Positions 43,425 through 51,930 of a stretch of 64,000 bases of DNA are shown here, one piece after another. The stretch spans positions 23,529-87,528 of the forward strand of contig CALXRL010000009.1 of the NCBI GenBank assembly GCA_944390735.1, given 5' to 3'. The position numbers were made by a program, and so were the translations under genes. Under the pieces are notes generated by a model, which ran no database searches, had not been told where the DNA came from, and worked only from the letters and a program-made list of their open reading frames with translations. The DNA is from an uncultured Victivallales bacterium (GTDB lineage: Bacteria > Verrucomicrobiota > Lentisphaeria > Victivallales > UBA1829). The number at the start of each line of letters is the position of its first letter. Position 1 is the stretch's first letter.

Positions 43425-43467
43425 ACATTCTCCGTCTGAATATTTCAGACGGAGAATGTTTGTTTTT
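43425..43467. terminator. Strong bidirectional terminator
   Basis: ACATTCTCCGTCTGAA (43425-43440) pairs perfectly with its complement (43444-43459) over a 3-base TAT loop, followed by TTGTTTTT. It sits between the convergent transporter and serine hydrolase genes, the latter's stop overlapping its end. Confidence 0.9.
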
Positions 43468-44860
43468 ATGACAGGCCCAGGTCCGGGTGCAGAAAATTCG
43501 TATTGGAAGTTCTGGTGACTTTCCGGCTGGAGAAATCGACGTGGTAGACATCCCGGAACGGGGTTTCGTAGTTGCAGACGTGGATTTCCAGTAGAGTTTC
43601 GGTTTTCCAGGCGGCGCTGGCGGCGCAGCGGCGCGGAAGGGAATCGCGAAACCGGGTCAGATTGTCGCAGTTGAATCCGAAGCCCGCATGGATTTTTTCC
43701 ATGCCGTTTGCGGTGTCGAACTCCAGGGTGCAGTCGTTGGCGCCGAAGGAGACGGAGACGGAGCGGATGCCGGCATCGTTTTCGGGGCACATCCAGGTGG
43801 CGGGTTCGCCTCGGCGTGCAGTGTCGCCCGAGGCCAGCGGAATGGAGAGGGAGGAGAGGCGGTCCTTCAGGAGCTTCCATCCTGCAGGGTCTTCCGGAAG
43901 GGTATCCATCTCTTTGCGGATGCCCGGCAGAAGGGTTTCCCAGAAAATGGTCAGGATGCTCTGCATATTGGAGAGGCCGGAGGTTACGGCGATGGCCATA
44001 TCGTATTCGGGGATGACGATGGCATACTGGCCGCAGGCGCCGTCGCCGCGGTATCCGTGCTGATTCATCCAGAACTGGTAGCCGTAGCCGAGTTTCCAGT
44101 CGGGGCTGCCGTTCATGGAGTTGTCGATCTGTTTCGTGGTGGCGGCGTGAAGGTAGGAGAGCGGAATGAGCTGACGGCCGTCCCATTTTCCGTCGTCAAG
44201 AAGAAGCTGGGCGAATTTGGCGAGATCCTCCGTTTTGAGGTTGAAGCCCCAGCCGCCGAAATTTGTCCCTCGCGGACAGCTTTCCCAGATTCCGGGAACG
44301 ATCCCAAGCGGCTCAAACAGACGCGGAAGCAGGTACTCCCGGGGATTCTCTCCGCTCACTTTCCGGACCACCGCGGAAAGCATGTAGCTCGCCCCTGAAT
44401 TGTAAACAAAGTGTGTGCCGGGTTCATAGGTCAGGCGCGAGGAGAGAAAGGCTTTCACATAGTCGCCGTCCGGCTCGTTTTCCATTTCTGCCATCATGCA
44501 GTGATCGTGACCGGAGGACATGGTCAGAAGGTGGCGAAGCGTCACTTCCCGCATCCGGGGATCCGAAAGAAACGACGACTCCTCCGGAAAAAAAGTGTAC
44601 AGCGGCGTGTGAAGATTCAGTCCCCGTTCCGCCTGAAGAAAGCCGATCGCCATCGAGGTAAAACTCTTGCTCAGGGAAAACAGCATATGACCAATATCCG
44701 GTGAATAAGGCGCCCACCAACCCTCCGCGCACACATGACCGTGACGGAGGATCATAAGACTGTTCAAGGAGTCCAGCTGAGTCAGCCGATTCAGCGTCTC
44801 CAGTATCGTCCGGGACGGTATGCCTACCGATTCCGGCGTCGATCGGGAAAGTGTTTTCAT
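43466..44860 (-). CDS. Serine hydrolase of the beta-lactamase / penicillin-binding protein family
   Basis: A 464-residue class C beta-lactamase-like protein. SLSKSFTSM supplies the SxxK motif with the nucleophile Ser, VYNSGASYM the YxN motif, and the downstream RGDGACGQYA region stands where the KTG/HxG motif is expected. No signal peptide, so probably cytoplasmic; many relatives are esterases or peptidases rather than lactamases. The C-terminal 110 residues form an extra beta-rich domain. It lies alone between a terminator and the hairpin-rich region upstream. Confidence 0.85.
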   Translation of the reverse strand: MKTLSRSTPESVGIPSRTILETLNRLTQLDSLNSLMILRHGHVCAEGWWAPYSPDIGHMLFSLSKSFTSMAIGFLQAERGLNLHTPLYTFFPEESSFLSDPRMREVTLRHLLTMSSGHDHCMMAEMENEPDGDYVKAFLSSRLTYEPGTHFVYNSGASYMLSAVVRKVSGENPREYLLPRLFEPLGIVPGIWESCPRGTNFGGWGFNLKTEDLAKFAQLLLDDGKWDGRQLIPLSYLHAATTKQIDNSMNGSPDWKLGYGYQFWMNQHGYRGDGACGQYAIVIPEYDMAIAVTSGLSNMQSILTIFWETLLPGIRKEMDTLPEDPAGWKLLKDRLSSLSIPLASGDTARRGEPATWMCPENDAGIRSVSVSFGANDCTLEFDTANGMEKIHAGFGFNCDNLTRFRDSLPRRCAASAAWKTETLLEIHVCNYETPFRDVYHVDFSSRKVTRTSNTNFLHPDLGLS

Positions 44861-44892
44861 CTCTCGTCTCTCTTCCTATCTTTTTATGGGTT

Positions 44893-44982
44893 TCGCCCTC
44901 CGGGCGACCAGCTTGTTCAGCTGGACCGAAGCAGGTCACGGACCTGCACCTTCGTCGCTTCGCTCCTCTTTGCCCTTCGGGC
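44893..44982. repeat. Cluster of four short-loop hairpins
   Basis: Four perfect dyads in a row: TCGCCC-TCC-GGGCGA (44893-44907), CCAGCT-TGTTC-AGCTGG (44908-44924), GCAGGTC-ACG-GACCTGC (44931-44947), GCCC-TTC-GGGC (44972-44982). They lie between the serine hydrolase start and the 45-bp tandem repeat. Confidence 0.8.
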
Positions 44983-44992
44983 CGATTTTCTT

Positions 44993-45172
44993 GATTGCTT
45001 TCTGATCGCTGACGCGATTTGCTTTACGCTGACGCGTGACTGCTTTCTGATCGCTGACGCGATTTGCTTTACGCTGACGCGTGACTGCTTTCTGATCGCT
45101 GACGCGATTTGCTTTACGCTGACGCGTGACTGCTTTTTGATCGCTGACGCGATTTGCTTTACGCTGACGCGT
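44993..45172. repeat. 45-bp tandem repeat, four copies, each with two TGAC-loop hairpins
   Basis: Units at 44993, 45038, 45083 and 45128, nearly identical (unit 1 begins GATTG instead of GACTG; unit 4 has CTTTTTG for CTTTCTG). Each contains ATCGC-TGAC-GCGAT and ACGC-TGAC-GCGT, so eight hairpins with the same loop. Being a multiple of three it leaves open frames on both strands (15-residue periods such as VSVKQIASAIRKQSR), but no ribosome site or gene context supports translation. It is intergenic, directly after the recR stop. Confidence 0.92.
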
Positions 45173-45181
45173 GATTTTTTT

Positions 45182-45796
45182 TCAGGAGAAGGAGGTCCGT
45201 CCGCTGAGTGCGGCAGCCACCGTGGCAGGATCAGCATAACTGAGATCGGATCCAGCCGGCAGCCCCTGCGCAAGACGACTGATTTTAATGTTTCTGTCTT
45301 TCAACAGTCCCGCCAGATAAACCGCGGTTGCCTGCCCCTCGACATCGGAACTCAAAGCGAAAATCACTTCCTTTACCGTTCCGTTGTCCACCTTGCGCAG
45401 AAGCGGCTCAATGGAAAGGGAATCCGCCAGTTTGCCCTCCAGCGGAGCCAGACGCCCCCCGAGAACATGATACCGCCCCTTGAAAACCCCTCCCGCTTCA
45501 ATGGAACGCATCTGCGGAAACTCCTCCACCACACAGATCACGGAAGGATCCCGAAGCGGAGACGAACAAATCGGACAGATCTCATTTTTGCCGGACGACA
45601 TCCCCCCGCACTCCGGACAAATGCCGATCCGCTCCTTCAGCGAAAGAAGAGTCTCGCCCAGAATTTTCAGCCGGGTCTCATCCCAGCTGTAAAATTGAAG
45701 CGCCATTCTTTCCGCGCTTCGCCGTCCCACTCCGGGCAGACCGCGCAGCAGCTCCATGAGTTCTTCGAGAGCCTCGGGATAAGCGGGAGACGCCAT
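45182..45796 (-). CDS. recR: Recombination protein RecR
   Basis: A 204-residue RecR, part of RecFOR, which loads RecA at gapped DNA. Order: helix-hairpin-helix (LPGVGRRSAERMA), four-Cys zinc finger (CPECGGMSSGKNEICPIC), Toprim domain (VICVVEE, LSSDVEGQAT), C-terminal Walker-B-like region (LAQGLPAGSDLSYAD). Length is normal. It is last in the rimO-to-recR operon, 20 bases after ybaB, the usual ybaB-recR pairing. Confidence 0.96.
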   Translation of the reverse strand: MASPAYPEALEELMELLRGLPGVGRRSAERMALQFYSWDETRLKILGETLLSLKERIGICPECGGMSSGKNEICPICSSPLRDPSVICVVEEFPQMRSIEAGGVFKGRYHVLGGRLAPLEGKLADSLSIEPLLRKVDNGTVKEVIFALSSDVEGQATAVYLAGLLKDRNIKISRLAQGLPAGSDLSYADPATVAAALSGRTSFS

Positions 45797-45816
45797 CGGT
45801 TTCTCCTGCCCTTCCC

Positions 45817-46143
45817 TCAGCCGGGAAATCCCGGAAGCTTGATTCCGCCGGTCACATCGGCAAGACGTTTCGCCCCTTCCATCTTCACCTGCTGAAGCGC
45901 GGATGCGATGGCCTCCTGTACCGAGGCTTCCAGAATCTCCTTGTTGTCCGGAGAGAGCGCCGCGGATGCGATTGTCACCTTTCGGACAATCATGTCTCCG
46001 GACATCTCCACCTCCACCAGATTGGAATGGGACGTTCCCTTCACTTCGATCTGTGCAAGCTCCGCCTGCATTTTTTTCATGTTGCTCTGCATTTCGCCGA
46101 ACTTTTTCATCAGTCCGGCCATCTCACCCAGCGATCCAAACAT
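45817..46143 (-). CDS. YbaB/EbfC-family nucleoid-associated protein
   Basis: A 108-residue DNA-binding protein with the family's charged coiled-coil start (MKKMQAELAQIEVKG) and the core VEVEMSGDMIVRKVTI plus EASVQEAIASALQQ. YbaB dimers bind DNA and usually precede recR, as here. The ATG follows the stop of the giant coiled-coil gene after a single base, so translation is coupled. Confidence 0.93.
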   Translation of the reverse strand: MFGSLGEMAGLMKKFGEMQSNMKKMQAELAQIEVKGTSHSNLVEVEMSGDMIVRKVTIASAALSPDNKEILEASVQEAIASALQQVKMEGAKRLADVTGGIKLPGFPG

Positions 46144-46144
46144 A

Positions 46145-49100
46145 TCAGTGATTCTCCGAATTCAGTTGTTGTTCCAGTTCCAGATTCTGCGGTGCTCCGA
46201 GTTTCCGGGCGGTTTCATAGGATTTGGCCGCGCTGGCGTGTTCGCCGCGGGACAAATAAGCTCTTGTCAAACCGAGATAGGCCTCGGCGCTTCGAGGATT
46301 GGCATCCGCCGCGCGCCAGTAGTTCATGAGGGCTCCGGCGGAATCCTTGCCTGCTTCGGCCTTTCTGGCCATTCCCATCGCCTCGTCAAAGCGTTTTTTG
46401 TCGTAGGCGGGTTCCGCAGGTGTGGTCTTGGCGGCGGCCTCCCGGGCGGCTTTGGCTTTTTCGGCTTTCTGTTTGGCAAGACGATCCACCAGTTCCTGAT
46501 GTTTGGCCAGTTTGCGGGCTTCCTCGGCCTTCTCCGCCGCCTGTTTTTTCATCTCATCCGCGAGGACCCGCTCCGGATTGAGATTCTTGAAATCCTTGAT
46601 CGAGGAAAGAACCTGACGGTACCGCTGTTCCATTTCCACATTTTTCTGACGATAGCGACGGGCCGTGTCGTTGGCCACGAGAAGCTGTGTTTTCAGCCGG
46701 GCGACCTCTTTTCTCAGCGCCTCGCCCTCGGCGACAAGAACATCAATGGCCTGATCCTTGCGGTGAATGGTCTGATCGCTCATGCCGGTGGGATCATCGG
46801 TCCATTGAAGCAGTTCCTTGCGCATGCGTTCCATGGTGATGTTTGCCGTGTTCAGCTGATTTTTCGATTCGAGAATCTCCTTGTCGAGCGCTTTGATGCG
46901 CGCGGCCAGATCGTCGCGCTCCTTCGAGGTCTTGGTATAAAGCGATTCAAACTTGGTCGCAGACTCCAGCAGTTCGAGATTCCGCCGTTCCAGAACGCCC
47001 TGCGGCTGAGGAAGGGTCAGCTGTTTCTTCAAGGCTTCGGTTTCCCGACGGGCCAGTTCCAGACTGGTTTTCAGTTTTTTATTGTCCTCTTCGAGTTTTG
47101 TCCGGACGGCGGTCAGATTCCGCAGGGCGCTTTCAAACTGAACCTTGCCTTCCCGGAGTTCCGTGACGGTGGCGGAAAGTTCAGCGATCTCCTTGGATGC
47201 GGGAACGCCGGCGCGTTTCTTCAGGCGCGCGATTTCCTCATTGAGTTTCCGGATCTTCTGATCGCGCTGCCGGAGATAGGCTTCGGAATTCCGTCCCGAG
47301 GCCAGAAGTTTCTGAATCTGCTCCTCGTTGTTTTTCCGCAGCAGTTCATTCTCTCGGAGCTCCGCGTTCAGGAGGGAGATGTGTTTTCTGAGCTTTGCGG
47401 ATTCGGTCCGAAGCGAGGTGTTCTCGTTGACTGTCCGTTCAAACTGACGATTGGAGGTCTGGGGATTTTCCGCCATTTTCATCAGACGGGAAACGGTTTC
47501 TTTGAGGGATGCGATTTCCAGTTTCAGATTTTCATTTTCGCGCAGAGCTGAATTGGCATCCGCCGGCAGATTCCGATATTTCACGGTAAGGGCCTTCAGC
47601 TCCAGAACCTCTTTTTTGAGTTTGTCGTTTTCGGAGAGAAGCTGTTCGCTCCGGCCGGAAAGCTCCTTGAGTCTTGCGAGTTCCTCGGCGAGTTTTCCGC
47701 TTTCGGTGCCGGAAACGGAGCGTTTCAAGGTATCCAGTTCCTGTTTCAGCCGTGCATTTTCCGTGGCGAGGGCGGAAGAGGTGCCTGTTTTTCCCACCTG
47801 GTCGAGTCTTGATTTCAGAGTCTCGATCTCCTGTTTCAGCCGATCGTTTTCAAGAGAGAGGCCGGCGGCGGAGAAGGCGGCCTGATTGGTTTTCGCCACC
47901 GCCTGTTTGAACGCTTCAAAATCCTGTTTCAGTTTGGTGTATTCTTCGGAAAGACGATTGCTGTTCTTCACGGTCCGGTCATAGTTGGCGGCGGCCTCTT
48001 TTGCGGTGGCGGAGGTGGCCCGGTAGGCATTGTTCTCCTTGAGAAGGCGGTTGCGTTCCGCGTATGCTTTTTCAAAATTCCGCCGGAGTTCATCGGCGCG
48101 CTTTTTGAGTTTTCCGTATTCCGCGGCAAGAGCGGTTTTTTCCGCGATGGTCTGTTTCAGTTCTTTTTCCATGCCGGCATTTCTTGCTTTCAGCGCATCG
48201 TTTTCCGCGCCGAGGAGCTTTCCGCCGACCGATTCGCGTCCGAAGCGTTCAATGGAGGCTTTCAGATCGGAAGACTCCTTCTGGAGCCGGGCGTTTTCCG
48301 CGGAGAGGGCCGCGGTTTTCCGTTCGATTTCAGCGGATTTTTCCAGCGACTGTTTGAGAGAGGCGGTCTCTTTTTTGAGGGCCGCGTTCTCTCCGGAGAT
48401 TTGATCGGTATTGGCCTGAAGGGCGGCAAGACGCTGTTCCATCCGGGTTCTGACGCTCCGGAGTTCCTCCCGCGCCTTTCTGGTCTCCTCGGCAAGAGCG
48501 GTGTTTTCCTGACGGAGTTTTGTCAGGGCAAGATCGAGTCCGGCGCTGCGCTCCCCGAGCTTTTTGAGTTCGGCGTCGCGTTTCAGCAGTTCGGCGGAAA
48601 GCGAATCCGACTTGGAGGCCGATTTCAGGAGCGACTCATATTTCGCGGCAAAGGCGGAAAGATCCTTTTTGAGTCCGTCGCGTTCCTTCTGAAGCAGCTC
48701 CACGGTATTGCGGTAATCGGCGGTGAGCTTGCGTTCCGCATTGAGTTTTGCGCCGGCATCCGCGGCGGCGCGGCCCGCGGTGGAGAGTTCTCCGGAGGTT
48801 TTTGCATAAAGATCCTTCAGTCTGGCGAGCTCTTCGGTGGCGGCGGCATTGCTCTTGCGGAGCAGTTCCAGCTCCTTCATGTTTTTGGTGTTGAGGGTCC
48901 GGAGATATTCGTTGTCTTTCAGAACGACGTTGGCGTTGTCCTGAATGCGGCGAATGTTTTCCGGAAGATCGATTCCCTCGCGGATTTTGGAGAGCTGACC
49001 GTTCAGATCATTGATTTTCCGAGTGGCATCGGCAAGGCGTTTTTCCATTTCCGCCCGGTCGTTTTTCATTTCGGCGAGCTGGTCAAGAAGTTTCCGGTTT

Positions 49101-49948
49101 TCGGCGCGGACCTGTTTGGCCGCTTCGATTGCGGCGGTCAGGGTGGTGATATGCTGCACGTTCTGTTTCAGGGCGAGTTCCGCCTCATTGCGGCGGCTCT
49201 GCGCCTCGGCCTTCTGGAGTTTCAGCGTTTCCATCTCCACGCGCATATCTTTCAGCTGGCTGGTGAGAGCGGTGACTTTGGCCTTTTCCTCGACGATGCG
49301 TTTGTCTTTTTCCGCGCTCCGGTCGGCGCGGGCGAGACGCGCTTTGGCGTTTTCCAGCAGAAGATTGATGGCGGCGTTCTTCTGAATGAGTTCATTTTTC
49401 TCCCGGATCAGACTTTTGACCTGTTCGGCCGCGCGGGAGTTCAGCGCAAGGGAGCGTTTCAGTTCTGTGATCTCCTTTTCCGCCTCGGCGAGACGCGCGC
49501 GCGCCTTCATGGCCTGTTCCACAAAATCTTCGCGCTGGGCCACCTGTTTCACGATGGGGGCGGCTTTCCGCTGTGCCGCGGTCGGTGCGGGCGCCGCCTT
49601 CGGAGCGGCAGCTTTTCCGGTCTGCGCGGCGGTCCGGGCCTCCTGGACAAGGGTGATCCGGCGCAGACAGAGATCAATCCGGTAGCTGATGACACTGCGG
49701 TTCCAGTCGGAATCTCTTCGGCGGACGCGCCGGAACGCCTCCAGCGAGGCGCGGTATTCGTTCAAAGCCTCCTCATAGCGCTTCGCGGTCCGGGCCTTTT
49801 CCGCCTTTTCATAGTGGGTGAATCCTTCGCGCCAGAGGCTCCAGAGATCCTGGGATCGCGAAGTCGCGGTTCGGGTTGACTGTGCAAGGACCGGATCGAC
49901 CGGAAACATCAGCAGCAGTCCCAGAGCGGCCATCAGTCTGAATTTCAT
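46145..49948 (-). CDS. Giant secreted coiled-coil protein with terminal TPR repeats
   Basis: A 1,267-residue protein: signal peptide (MKFRLMAALGLLLMFP..., cleavage after VLA), a TPR-like segment (about 35-100; EALNEYRASLEAFRR), then about 1,000 residues of heptad-patterned, Lys/Glu/Ala/Leu-rich coiled coil, and a C-terminal TPR pair (about 1,190-1,260; SAEAYLGLTRAYLSRGEHASAAKSYE). Extended rod in the periplasm, possibly a scaffold or envelope spacer; no named family recognised. The gene starts 3 bases after hflX and ends one base before ybaB, so it is embedded in a housekeeping operon. Confidence 0.85.
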   Translation of the reverse strand: MKFRLMAALGLLLMFPVDPVLAQSTRTATSRSQDLWSLWREGFTHYEKAEKARTAKRYEEALNEYRASLEAFRRVRRRDSDWNRSVISYRIDLCLRRITLVQEARTAAQTGKAAAPKAAPAPTAAQRKAAPIVKQVAQREDFVEQAMKARARLAEAEKEITELKRSLALNSRAAEQVKSLIREKNELIQKNAAINLLLENAKARLARADRSAEKDKRIVEEKAKVTALTSQLKDMRVEMETLKLQKAEAQSRRNEAELALKQNVQHITTLTAAIEAAKQVRAENRKLLDQLAEMKNDRAEMEKRLADATRKINDLNGQLSKIREGIDLPENIRRIQDNANVVLKDNEYLRTLNTKNMKELELLRKSNAAATEELARLKDLYAKTSGELSTAGRAAADAGAKLNAERKLTADYRNTVELLQKERDGLKKDLSAFAAKYESLLKSASKSDSLSAELLKRDAELKKLGERSAGLDLALTKLRQENTALAEETRKAREELRSVRTRMEQRLAALQANTDQISGENAALKKETASLKQSLEKSAEIERKTAALSAENARLQKESSDLKASIERFGRESVGGKLLGAENDALKARNAGMEKELKQTIAEKTALAAEYGKLKKRADELRRNFEKAYAERNRLLKENNAYRATSATAKEAAANYDRTVKNSNRLSEEYTKLKQDFEAFKQAVAKTNQAAFSAAGLSLENDRLKQEIETLKSRLDQVGKTGTSSALATENARLKQELDTLKRSVSGTESGKLAEELARLKELSGRSEQLLSENDKLKKEVLELKALTVKYRNLPADANSALRENENLKLEIASLKETVSRLMKMAENPQTSNRQFERTVNENTSLRTESAKLRKHISLLNAELRENELLRKNNEEQIQKLLASGRNSEAYLRQRDQKIRKLNEEIARLKKRAGVPASKEIAELSATVTELREGKVQFESALRNLTAVRTKLEEDNKKLKTSLELARRETEALKKQLTLPQPQGVLERRNLELLESATKFESLYTKTSKERDDLAARIKALDKEILESKNQLNTANITMERMRKELLQWTDDPTGMSDQTIHRKDQAIDVLVAEGEALRKEVARLKTQLLVANDTARRYRQKNVEMEQRYRQVLSSIKDFKNLNPERVLADEMKKQAAEKAEEARKLAKHQELVDRLAKQKAEKAKAAREAAAKTTPAEPAYDKKRFDEAMGMARKAEAGKDSAGALMNYWRAADANPRSAEAYLGLTRAYLSRGEHASAAKSYETARKLGAPQNLELEQQLNSENH

Positions 49949-49951
49949 ATT

Positions 49952-51322
49952 TTATTCCTCCATGGTATTTTCTGTATTCCGGTACGAGCGGGAAAACGGG
50001 GCGAAAAATTCCGAAACGGCGTCCGGAATGCGAACGGTGCAGGCGAAGGAGCCGTCGTTCAGGTACCGCCCTTCCAGCAGCGATGCTTTTGTATAGAGAG
50101 CCGCAACGGCGTCGGGCCGGTCCGGCGGAATCAGCAGATCGTCAATGGTCGAGCGTTTTTTCAGAAACGTGATCAGGGCCTTCCGAAGCTGATCCATCCC
50201 CTCCCCGGTTGCGCAGGAGAGGAAGACTCCCTCCGGATCCAGCGACCGCATCCGCGTCAGGATCAGCGGGTCCTTCTGACGGTCGCACTTGTTGAATACG
50301 GTCAGCATCGGTTTTTCCTGTGCGCCGAGTTCGGTGAGCACGGAGAGGGTCGTCTGCCAGTGGGACTCCACATCGGGACTGGAGATATCCAGCACCATCA
50401 CGAGGAAATCCGCCAGCACGGCCTCCTCCAGCGTCGATTTGAACGCCTCGACCAGACTGTGCGGCAGTTTGCGCACAAATCCGACCGTATCGGTCAGCAG
50501 CAGTTCGCTTTTGTTCGGCAGAATCAGTTTCCGGGTGGTCGGATCCAGCGTGGCGAAGAGTTTGTCCTCGACCAGCGACGAGGCTCCGGTGAGCGCATTC
50601 AGCAGCGAGGATTTCCCCGCATTCGTGTATCCGACGATTGCCGCCAGAGGCATGGCATGCCGGATGCGTCCCTTGCGCTGAATCATACGCTGTTTCCGCA
50701 CATCGGCGAGTTCCGTTTCCAGCTGGGCGATGCGATGTTTGACCATGCGGCGGTCATATTCGATCTGTTTTTCTCCTTCGCCGCGGGTTCCCATGGCGCC
50801 GCCCCGCTGACGGGAAAGGTGGCTCCAGGCGCGGGTCAGGCGGGGGAGAAAATATTTGTTGCGGGCCAGTTCCACCTGCAGAACCGCCTCCCTGGTCTGG
50901 GCGCGGTCGGCGAAAATATCGAGAATGATCTCCTGACGGTCCACGACATTCACGCGGGCAAGACGTTCCAGATTCCTCTGCTGGGAAGGCCCGAGCTCCG
51001 TATCGAAGACGATGAGTTCGGCTCCGGCCTCGCGTGCAGCCGAGGCGATCTCCTCGGCCTTTCCGCTTCCCACATAGAATCTGGGGTTCGGCAGACGGAT
51101 TCCCGCCATCCGCTCGCCGACGATCCGGAATCCGAGCGTGGAAACCAGTTCGCGAAGCTCCTCCAGATGTTCCCTGGCCTCGGAGGGATCTTCTCCGGCT
51201 TCCGTCACGCCGACTAGGAAAGCGCCGTTTTTCTCCCGTTTCTCCGGAGCGGAGAGTTCCATCTCCTCCCGGGCGCTGGAGAACTCGTCGATTTTTTCAC
51301 CTGTCAGGTTCTGTCTGCTCAT
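49952..51322 (-). CDS. hflX: GTPase HflX
   Basis: A 456-residue ribosome-associated GTPase. N-terminal HflX domain with RFYVGSGKAEEI and FDTELGPSQQRNLE, an arginine-rich linker (RGGAMGTRGEGEKQIEYDRR), then the G domain: GYTNAGKSS, DTVGFVRKLP, NKCDR, and a short C-terminal domain. It splits stalled 70S ribosomes. The ATG overlaps the pgsA stop by 4 bases (ATGA). Confidence 0.96.
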   Translation of the reverse strand: MSRQNLTGEKIDEFSSAREEMELSAPEKREKNGAFLVGVTEAGEDPSEAREHLEELRELVSTLGFRIVGERMAGIRLPNPRFYVGSGKAEEIASAAREAGAELIVFDTELGPSQQRNLERLARVNVVDRQEIILDIFADRAQTREAVLQVELARNKYFLPRLTRAWSHLSRQRGGAMGTRGEGEKQIEYDRRMVKHRIAQLETELADVRKQRMIQRKGRIRHAMPLAAIVGYTNAGKSSLLNALTGASSLVEDKLFATLDPTTRKLILPNKSELLLTDTVGFVRKLPHSLVEAFKSTLEEAVLADFLVMVLDISSPDVESHWQTTLSVLTELGAQEKPMLTVFNKCDRQKDPLILTRMRSLDPEGVFLSCATGEGMDQLRKALITFLKKRSTIDDLLIPPDRPDAVAALYTKASLLEGRYLNDGSFACTVRIPDAVSEFFAPFSRSYRNTENTMEE

Positions 51323-51930
51323 GTATTTTCCGTGTAAAGATTCTTGTTCTTCAGGAAATACCCCACTCCGGAAAGGATGGTCACAAGCGTCATAATCAGA
51401 AGCAGCACATACCAGGCGATCCAGATCTCCTTCCGGTGAATGTCAAAGAGTCCGATCCATGCGCCGCCGCCGATCAGCAGGGAGACCATCTGAAGAATCG
51501 TCTTGATTTTGCCCCATTTGTCCGCCGAGATGACAACCCCCTTGTGTGTTGCCAGCATCCGAAGGCCTGTCACCATGAATTCCCGGGTCAGAACCACGAT
51601 GATGATCCAGCCGGGCATGAGCTTGTATTCCGCCATCATGACAAAGGTGCCGACGACAAAGATTTTATCCGCCAGCGGGTCCACCAGACGTCCGAAATCG
51701 CTTTCCAGATGATATTTTCTTGCCAGAAAACCGTCCAGCAGATCCGTCAGCGCCGCGAGAATCGCCACCACATAGGCGATGATGTGACAGACCTCCTCCA
51801 CCGGCTCGCTGACGGTCGGTATGAAAAAACCGATGCTGTCCGAACGGATGTTCGCCAGAGCCACAAACACGAAAATCAGCAGGATTCTGCTGAGGGTGAT
51901 CCGATTCGGAAGATTTTTCCAATTAGCCAA
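51319..51930 (-). CDS. pgsA: CDP-diacylglycerol--glycerol-3-phosphate 3-phosphatidyltransferase
   Basis: A 203-residue membrane enzyme making phosphatidylglycerol phosphate. The CDP-alcohol phosphotransferase motif is split as DLLDGFLAR then GRLVDPLADK, with all Asp residues in place, followed by several transmembrane helices. I place the start at TTG 51930 (ANWKNLPNRITLSR), which overlaps the rimO stop by 8 bases and has AAGGGGAA five bases upstream; the ATG at 51984 would overlap rimO by 62 bases. Confidence 0.92.
   Translation of the reverse strand: MANWKNLPNRITLSRILLIFVFVALANIRSDSIGFFIPTVSEPVEEVCHIIAYVVAILAALTDLLDGFLARKYHLESDFGRLVDPLADKIFVVGTFVMMAEYKLMPGWIIIVVLTREFMVTGLRMLATHKGVVISADKWGKIKTILQMVSLLIGGGAWIGLFDIHRKEIWIAWYVLLLIMTLVTILSGVGYFLKNKNLYTENT

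Noticed and set aside
44993..45172. CRISPR array
   Set aside because: The 45-bp units are directly abutting with no unique spacers and no cas genes.
44735..45895. Plus-strand frame with four DCFLIADAICFTLTR repeats, and the minus-strand frame with VSVKQIASAIRKQSR repeats
   Set aside because: Both arise because the 45-bp DNA repeat is a multiple of three; both run through neighbouring genes in the wrong frame and lack start signals.
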